From positions 1 through 9,287 of the forward strand of contig DNJC01000090.1 of NCBI GenBank assembly GCA_003490025.1: a DNA stretch of 9,287 nucleotides, in the 5' to 3' direction. The stretch comes from Geobacter sp. GTDB lineage: Bacteria > Desulfobacterota > Desulfuromonadia > Geobacterales > Geobacteraceae. This document shows positions 5,844-9,287 of this stretch, piece by piece. The position numbers were made by a program, and so were the translations under genes. The notes below the pieces were generated by a model that was not told the origin of the DNA, made no database searches, and saw only the letters and a list, made by a program, of their open reading frames with translations. Numbering within the stretch: position 1 is the stretch's first letter; each line of letters opens with the position of its first letter.

Positions 5844-6431
5844 ATGGCTAGATCGGCAGTTATCGAACGGATCACCAAGGAGACGCAGATCAAGCTCTCC
5901 CTCGACATCGACGGCAAAGGGGAGTCGCAGATCTGCACTTCCGTTCCGTTTCTGGATCACATGCTGGACCTTTTCGCCCGCCACGGCCTGTTCAACCTGA
6001 AAATCGAGGCCCACGGCGACATCGATATCGATTTCCACCATACCGTCGAGGACATCGGCATCGTGCTCGGCTCCGCCTTCAAGGAGGCGCTGGGCGACAA
6101 GTGCGGCATCCGCCGTTACGGACAGGCGAGCGTTCCGATGGACGAGACCCTGGCCAGCGTCGCCACCGACCTCTCGGGGCGCCCTTACCTGGTCTACAAC
6201 GTCCGGCTCCCCAAGGTGAAGATCGGCGATTTCGATGTCGAGCTGGTCAGGGAATTCTTCCAGGGTTTCGTCAACCACTGCGGCGCGAACCTCCATGTCA
6301 ACGTCATGTACGGGGAGAACGTGCACCACATCCTGGAGGCCTGCTTCAAGGCCGCCGCCAGGGCGCTGGACATGGCGACCCAGATGGATCCCCGCATCGA
6401 AGGGGTCATGTCGACCAAAGGGAAGCTGTAG
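5844..6431 (+). CDS. hisB: Imidazoleglycerol-phosphate dehydratase HisB
   Basis: HisB dehydrates imidazole glycerol phosphate to imidazole acetol phosphate and uses manganese. The product is 195 aa, the size of the monofunctional enzyme; the N-terminal histidinol-phosphatase domain of E. coli HisB is absent. Motifs are FLDHML (36-41), the metal-binding DFHHTVEDIG (63-72) with His65, His66 and Glu69, SVPMDE (96-101), and the second metal motif ENVHHILEACFKA (158-170) with His161, His162 and Glu165. The paired HHxxE motifs are diagnostic. It receives substrate from HisH-HisF, encoded downstream. HisC, the next pathway enzyme, is not encoded here. A 250-nt repeat-bearing gap separates it from hisH, long for an operon. 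Stop is TAG. Confidence 0.96.
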   Translation: MARSAVIERITKETQIKLSLDIDGKGESQICTSVPFLDHMLDLFARHGLFNLKIEAHGDIDIDFHHTVEDIGIVLGSAFKEALGDKCGIRRYGQASVPMDETLASVATDLSGRPYLVYNVRLPKVKIGDFDVELVREFFQGFVNHCGANLHVNVMYGENVHHILEACFKAAARALDMATQMDPRIEGVMSTKGKL

Positions 6432-6466
6432 GAAGTCATAGCGATCCGGCCAGCCGTTTAGCTTAT

Positions 6467-6563
6467 GGCAACGCCCTCACCCCGACCCTCTCCCGGAGGG
6501 CGAGGGGGTTTTGATCCCTTCTCCCTCCGGGAGAAGGTGCCCCGAAGGGGCGGATGAGGGCGT
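6467..6563. repeat. GC-rich multi-stem palindromic element, copy 1 (hisB-hisH gap)
   Basis: The element begins GGCAACGCCCTCACCCC. A closing stem pairs ACGCCCTCA (6471-6479) with TGAGGGCGT (6555-6563). Inside are three hairpins: CCCTC...GAGGG (6486-6506, one internal mismatch), a perfect 9-bp CCTTCTCCC/GGGAGAAGG (6517-6537) with TCC loop, and GCCCC/GGGGC (6539-6551) with GAA loop. The whole could fold as a cloverleaf-like unit in DNA or RNA. The left end matches 7388-7403. This is a MITE-like or REP-like repeat by shape; no transposase is nearby. GTTTT after the first hairpin gives it weak terminator character. The rest of the gap (6564-6667) shows nothing I can name. Confidence 0.65.
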
Positions 6564-6667
6564 AGCTATCTCTGTTGCGAGCCGGATCGGGAAGGTGTTG
6601 CATTTCAGCACTGGCAGGGGTTGTAAAAGAGTTCACGAATAGTGTTAACGTGCGCCAGCATGGCGCC

Positions 6668-6674
6668 GGAAGGA
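6668..6674 (+). promoter_or_regulatory. Ribosome binding site of hisH
   Basis: GGAAGGA lies 7 nt before the ATG at 6682 and sets the family-typical start MIAIIDYGMGN. Confidence 0.6.
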
Positions 6675-6681
6675 TGCAGAT

Positions 6682-7305
6682 ATGATCGCGATAATCGACT
6701 ACGGCATGGGGAATCTTCGCTCCGTGCAAAAGGGGTTCGAGAAGGTCGGCTTCGACGCCGTCGTCACCTCCGATCCCAAGGTGCTGCTGGATGCCGAACG
6801 GGTTGTGCTACCGGGGGTCGGCGCCTTCCGGGACTGCATGAGGAACCTGGAGGAGGGCGGCTTCGTAGAGCCGATCCTCAAGGTGATCAAGGAAGGCAAG
6901 CCCTTCCTGGGTATTTGCCTCGGCCTGCAACTCCTCTTCACCGAGAGCGAGGAGTTCGGAAAGCACCAGGGGTTGAACGTCATTCCCGGCAAGGTGCTCC
7001 GCTTCCCGGAGGGGATGGTGGAGGCGGGGGAAGACCTCAAGGTCCCGCACATGGGATGGAACCAGTTGACCATCAAGCGCCCCGCGCCGATTTTCCAGGG
7101 AGTCGAGGAAGGCTCCAACGTGTACTTCGTGCACTCATACTACGTGAAGCCCGATGACGAGAGCGTCGTTGCGTCGTCGACCACCTACGGCATCGAGTTC
7201 TGCTCGTCGATCTGGCGCGACAACATCGTGGCCGCCCAGTTCCACCCCGAGAAGTCCCAGGACAAGGGTCTGGCGATGCTGAAGAACTTCGCGCAGATGA
7301 AATAG
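6682..7305 (+). CDS. hisH: Imidazole glycerol phosphate synthase glutaminase subunit HisH
   Basis: HisH hydrolyses glutamine and passes ammonia through the HisF barrel to make IGP and AICAR. It is a class I (triad) glutamine amidotransferase. The product is 207 aa, normal for the family. It opens IAIIDYGMGNLRSV (2-15), has VLPGVGAF (42-49), the nucleophile elbow LGICLGLQLL (76-85) with Cys79, PHMGWN (122-127), VHSYYV (150-155), and His188 and Glu190 in AAQFHPEKSQ, so the Cys-His-Glu triad is complete. Its partner HisF is encoded two genes on, after hisA. Gaps of 250 nt before and 168 nt after are both filled by palindromic GC-rich repeats, so coupled translation with the neighbours is unlikely. 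Stop is TAG. Confidence 0.96.
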   Translation: MIAIIDYGMGNLRSVQKGFEKVGFDAVVTSDPKVLLDAERVVLPGVGAFRDCMRNLEEGGFVEPILKVIKEGKPFLGICLGLQLLFTESEEFGKHQGLNVIPGKVLRFPEGMVEAGEDLKVPHMGWNQLTIKRPAPIFQGVEEGSNVYFVHSYYVKPDDESVVASSTTYGIEFCSSIWRDNIVAAQFHPEKSQDKGLAMLKNFAQMK

Positions 7306-7321
7306 TTTTGGCTCTGCATCT

Positions 7322-7448
7322 CCCCCCTCGCCCTTTGGGAGAGGGGCGGGGGTGAGGGCGCTGCAGGCTGTAACCATGTTGCTTCGTGGCAACGCCCTCA
7401 CCCGGCCTTCGGCCACCCTCCCCCGGAGGGGGAGGGGTGGAGAGGGCG
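7322..7448. repeat. GC-rich palindromic element, inverted pair (copies 2 and 3, hisH-hisA gap)
   Basis: Two copies of the hisB-hisH element face each other. Copy 2 (about 7322-7360) is reversed: CCCCTC...GAGGGG (7324-7346) with one mismatch, then GGGTGAGGGCG. Copy 3 (about 7388-7448) is direct: GGCAACGCCCTCACCC, a GGCC/GGCC hairpin (7404-7414), a perfect 9-bp CCCTCCCCC/GGGGGAGGG stem (7416-7436), then a closing GAGGGCG (7442-7448). GGGTGAGGGCG (7350-7360) and CGCCCTCACCC (7393-7403) form a perfect 11-bp inverted repeat around a 32-nt loop, which itself holds GTTGC/GCAAC. Closing-stem exchange would allow alternative folds. The G-rich strand of copy 2 (7337-7358) also fits a G-quadruplex rule. 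Confidence 0.65.
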
Positions 7449-7462
7449 CATCTTATAGCGAT

Positions 7463-7467
7463 GAGGG
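7463..7467 (+). promoter_or_regulatory. Ribosome binding site of hisA
   Basis: GAGGG lies 6 nt before the ATG at 7474, just outside the palindromic element that ends at 7448. Confidence 0.5.
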
Positions 7468-7473
7468 ATTGAA

Positions 7474-8205
7474 ATGATCATTATTCCAGCGATAGATCTG
7501 AAAAACGGCTGCTGCGTCCGTCTCGAGCAGGGGCTAATGGAGAAGGACACCGTCTTCAACGACGATCCCGGCGCCCAGGCTGCCGAGTGGCAGCGCCAGG
7601 GGGGCGAGATCCTTCACATCGTCGACCTCGACGGCGCCTTCGCCGGCGAACCGAAGAACCGCGGCGCAATCGAGTCGATCGTGAAGTCCGTGACCATCCC
7701 GACGCAGTTGGGCGGCGGCATCAGGGACATCGCCACCATCGAGGCATACCTTTCCCTCGGCATCGGCCGCGTCATCATCGGGACCGCCGCGCAGCGCGAC
7801 CCCGGCTTCGTCAAGGAAGCCTGCAGGCTCTACCCCGGCAAGATAGTGGTCGGCATCGACGCCAAGAACGGCATGGTTGCCGTCCAGGGGTGGGCAGAGG
7901 TCACCGACATCACCGCCACCGACCTTGCCCGCAGGTTCGAAGGCGACGGCGTCTCCGCCATCATCTACACCGACATCAGCCGCGACGGCATGATGCAGGG
8001 ACCGAACATCGAGGCGACCAAGGCGCTCGCCGAGGCGATCAGCATCCCCGTCATCGCTTCCGGCGGCCTCTCATCGCTCAAGGACATCGAGAACCTGATG
8101 GCCATCGAATCCTCAGGCGTCACCGGCGTCATCACCGGCAAGGCGATCTACTCCGGCGCCATCAACCTCGCCGAGGCCATCGCACTGACCAAGAAGCAGA
8201 ATTAA
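7474..8205 (+). CDS. hisA: ProFAR isomerase HisA
   Basis: HisA is 1-(5-phosphoribosyl)-5-[(5-phosphoribosylamino)methylideneamino]imidazole-4-carboxamide isomerase, an Amadori rearrangement giving the substrate of HisF. The product is 243 aa, one (beta-alpha)8 barrel with the half-barrel repeat shared with HisF. The first catalytic aspartate is Asp8 in IPAIDLKNG and the second is Asp129 in VVGIDAKNG. Phosphate loops are QLGGGIRD (78-85), IIGTAA (101-106) and IASGGLSS (194-201), with YTDISRDG (165-172) between. HisA rather than HisF is shown by the AIDLKNGxCVRL opening; HisF has CLDVKGGRVVKG. The last codons and TAA stop run directly into a 12-base repeat, so the extreme C-terminus and stop may have been shaped by that repeat. 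Confidence 0.97.
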   Translation: MIIIPAIDLKNGCCVRLEQGLMEKDTVFNDDPGAQAAEWQRQGGEILHIVDLDGAFAGEPKNRGAIESIVKSVTIPTQLGGGIRDIATIEAYLSLGIGRVIIGTAAQRDPGFVKEACRLYPGKIVVGIDAKNGMVAVQGWAEVTDITATDLARRFEGDGVSAIIYTDISRDGMMQGPNIEATKALAEAISIPVIASGGLSSLKDIENLMAIESSGVTGVITGKAIYSGAINLAEAIALTKKQN

Positions 8206-8295
8206 GATGAAGATTAAGATGAAGATTAAGATTGAGGGAAACCCCGTCTTAATGGCCTCTTTCCCTTTGTCTTAATCTTTGTCTTAATCTTTTTT
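8201..8295 (+). repeat. Long hairpin built from facing 12-base tandem arrays (hisA-hisF gap)
   Basis: The left arm has ATTAAGATGAAG at 8201-8212 and 8213-8224, then ATTAAGATTGAG at 8225-8236. The right arm has GTCTTAATCTTT twice (8269-8280, 8281-8292). Pairing runs from 8209/8292 to 8241/8260 with one clear mismatch (8233/8268), the rest Watson-Crick or G-U pairs, about 32 pairs around an 18-nt loop (8242-8259). The differences between the arms fall mostly as G-U wobbles, so the fold is better as RNA than as DNA. T6 (8290-8295) follows, so it could act as a leaky terminator or an mRNA stability element between hisA and hisF. The left array overlaps the hisA stop codon. Confidence 0.75.
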
Positions 8296-8318
8296 CAACC
8301 TTTGTTTAACCTCATTCC

Positions 8319-8322
8319 GGAG
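8319..8322 (+). promoter_or_regulatory. Ribosome binding site deciding the hisF start
   Basis: GGAG lies 6 nt before the ATG at 8329. It favours that start over an in-frame TTG at 8302, which would add nine residues foreign to the family. Confidence 0.6.
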
Positions 8323-8328
8323 TTTCAG

Positions 8329-9087
8329 ATGTTGACCAAAAGAATCATCCCCTGCCTGGACGTGAAGGGTGGACGGGTAGTGAAAGGGGTGCAGTTTCTC
8401 GGCCTGCGCGACGCGGGCGACCCGGTGGAGATTGCCGAGCTGTACGACCAGCAGGGCGCCGACGAACTCACCTTTCTGGACATCACCGCGTCCTCGGACG
8501 AGCGCGACATCATCATCGACGTGGTGCGCCGCACGGCGGAGCGCGTCTTCATGCCGCTCACCGTCGGTGGCGGCGTCAGGGTGGTCGAGGACATCAGGCG
8601 GCTTCTGAATGCAGGCGCCGACAAGGTCTCCATCAACACCGCGGCCGTGCACCGTCCCGAGTTCGTCAACGAGGCGGCGGAGAAGTTCGGCTCGCAGTGC
8701 ACCGTGGTTGCCATCGACGCCAGAAGCCGCGCCAACGGCGGCTGGGAAGTGTACACCCACGGCGGCAGGAACCCGACCGGGATCGACGTCATCGAGTGGG
8801 CGCAGCGGATGGAAGAGCTGGGCGCGGGGGAAATCCTCCTGACCAGCATGGACCGGGACGGGACCAAGGACGGCTACGACCTGCCGCTCACCCGCGCCGT
8901 GGTCGATGCGGTCAGCATCCCGGTCATCGCCTCCGGCGGTGTGGGCGGGCTGTCGCACCTCTACGACGGCTTCACGCAGGCCGGGGCCAGCGCCTGCCTG
9001 GCAGCATCCATCTTCCACTACCGCGAGTACACCATCGAAGAAGCGAAAACCTACCTCCGCGACAGGGGCGTCCCGGTAAGGCTGTAG
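8329..9087 (+). CDS. hisF: Imidazole glycerol phosphate synthase cyclase subunit HisF
   Basis: HisF uses ammonia delivered by HisH to close the imidazole ring, giving IGP for HisB and AICAR for purine synthesis. The product is 252 aa, a (beta-alpha)8 barrel of typical length. It opens MLTKRIIPCLDVKGGRVVKG with catalytic Asp11, and the second catalytic residue Asp130 is in VVAIDARS. Other landmarks are the phosphate loops PLTVGGGVR (76-84) and VIASGGVGG (199-207), LTSMDRDGTKDGYD (171-184), and the family tail AASIFHYREYTI (225-236). The start at 8329 has an SD and fits the family exactly. A structured 123-nt repeat gap separates it from hisA; hisE follows after 66 nt. Stop is TAG. Confidence 0.97.
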   Translation: MLTKRIIPCLDVKGGRVVKGVQFLGLRDAGDPVEIAELYDQQGADELTFLDITASSDERDIIIDVVRRTAERVFMPLTVGGGVRVVEDIRRLLNAGADKVSINTAAVHRPEFVNEAAEKFGSQCTVVAIDARSRANGGWEVYTHGGRNPTGIDVIEWAQRMEELGAGEILLTSMDRDGTKDGYDLPLTRAVVDAVSIPVIASGGVGGLSHLYDGFTQAGASACLAASIFHYREYTIEEAKTYLRDRGVPVRL

Positions 9088-9140
9088 CTTTTGGACGCCG
9101 CCGGCGGTTCCAGTTCCCTCCGGGGTGAGAGTGAAAACAG

Positions 9141-9146
9141 AAGGAG
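9141..9146 (+). promoter_or_regulatory. Ribosome binding site of hisE
   Basis: AAGGAG lies 7 nt before the ATG at 9154. A GTG at 9131 is in another frame and is not the start. Confidence 0.6.
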
Positions 9147-9153
9147 CAAAGAA

Positions 9154-9287
9154 ATGGAGCAGCCCAAAGACGACATCATAGCCGCGGTCTACCGCGTGAT
9201 CCAGGAGCGCAAGGCAAACCCGTCCGAATCCTCCTACACCGCAAGCCTCATGGCCAAGGGTGTGGACAAGATCCTGAAAAAGATCGG
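9154..9287 (+). CDS. hisE: Phosphoribosyl-ATP pyrophosphatase HisE (5' part, cut by window end)
   Basis: HisE removes pyrophosphate from phosphoribosyl-ATP to give phosphoribosyl-AMP, the second step of the pathway. Only 44 codons and two bases are visible. Residues 1-44 show the family N-terminus: a first helix DDIIAAVYRVIQERK (6-20), then PSESSYTASLMAKGVDKILKKIG (22-44), matching the SYTAxL...GxxKIxKKxGEE pattern of the MazG-like HisE fold; the metal-binding glutamates that follow lie beyond the window. The start comes without a HisI domain, so this is stand-alone HisE, not the HisIE fusion. hisI is not visible and may lie downstream or elsewhere. Confidence 0.93.
   Translation, partial: MEQPKDDIIAAVYRVIQERKANPSESSYTASLMAKGVDKILKKI

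Noticed and set aside
6486..6512. Intrinsic terminator after hisB (GC stem followed by TTTT)
   Set aside because: Only four T residues after a mismatched stem, and the hairpin is part of a repeat element found again in the hisH-hisA gap. At most a weak terminator, so not listed as one.
6601..6660. Internal promoter before hisH (TTGTAA 6621-6626 with TGTTAA 6643-6648; or a sigma-54-like TGGCAGGGGTTGTA)
   Set aside because: The -35/-10 match is weak, and the sigma-54-like site lacks the invariant GC and the correct GG-to-GC spacing. A promoter in this 250-nt gap is plausible but not shown.
8302..8328. HisF start at TTG 8302
   Set aside because: GGAG at 8319-8322 and the family N-terminus MLTKRIIPCLDVK support the ATG at 8329.
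9093..9111. CCGCCGGCGG palindrome between hisF and hisE
   Set aside because: Zero-loop palindrome of a kind common in GC-rich DNA, with no T-run and no second copy in the window.
1..9287. CRISPR array, tRNA, rRNA, phage, transposase or defence system
   Set aside because: No spaced direct repeats of CRISPR size, no cloverleaf gene with tRNA features, and all genes are standard housekeeping or biosynthetic apart from one small orphan.

Overview
The window is an ordinary bacterial housekeeping and biosynthesis stretch, with all genes on the + strand: prfA, prmC, murA, hisG, an 82-residue orphan gene, hisD, hisB, hisH, hisA, hisF and the first 44 codons of hisE. G+C is high (my impression is a little over 60%). 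The gene order, the short-form HisG and the kinds of intergenic repeats suggest a Geobacter/Geomonas/Citrifermentans-type deltaproteobacterium (Geobacterales). This is an inference from pattern memory, not a database match.

Layout. Positions 1-50 hold a REP-like inverted pair cut by the window edge. Positions 101-3447 carry release factor RF1 (prfA), the methyltransferase that modifies its GGQ glutamine (prmC), and the first committed enzyme of peptidoglycan synthesis (murA). From 3539 to the end lie the histidine genes. HisG starts the pathway from PRPP and ATP. HisE removes pyrophosphate, HisA isomerises ProFAR, HisH and HisF form IGP synthase, HisB dehydrates IGP, and HisD makes histidine from histidinol. 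Not present here are hisI, hisC, a histidinol-phosphate phosphatase and hisZ, which the short HisG should need.

The coding part is textbook: every recognised gene has intact active-site residues and no frameshift. The unusual part is between the genes. The gaps are long for a his cluster (33 to 250 nt after the orphan gene, hisG to hisE) and hold several unrelated repeat families: a GTCCA+4 nine-base tandem array before both prmC and hisG, an identical AT-rich 13-mer just before both the hisD and hisB Shine-Dalgarno sites, a G-quadruplex-capable G tract between hisD and hisB, a GC-rich multi-stem element around GCCCTCACCC in the hisB-hisH and hisH-hisA gaps, and a long 12-base-periodic hairpin between hisA and hisF. 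I see no phage, transposase, CRISPR, tRNA or rRNA, and no new multi-gene system. The best leads are these intergenic elements and the orphan coiled-coil gene.
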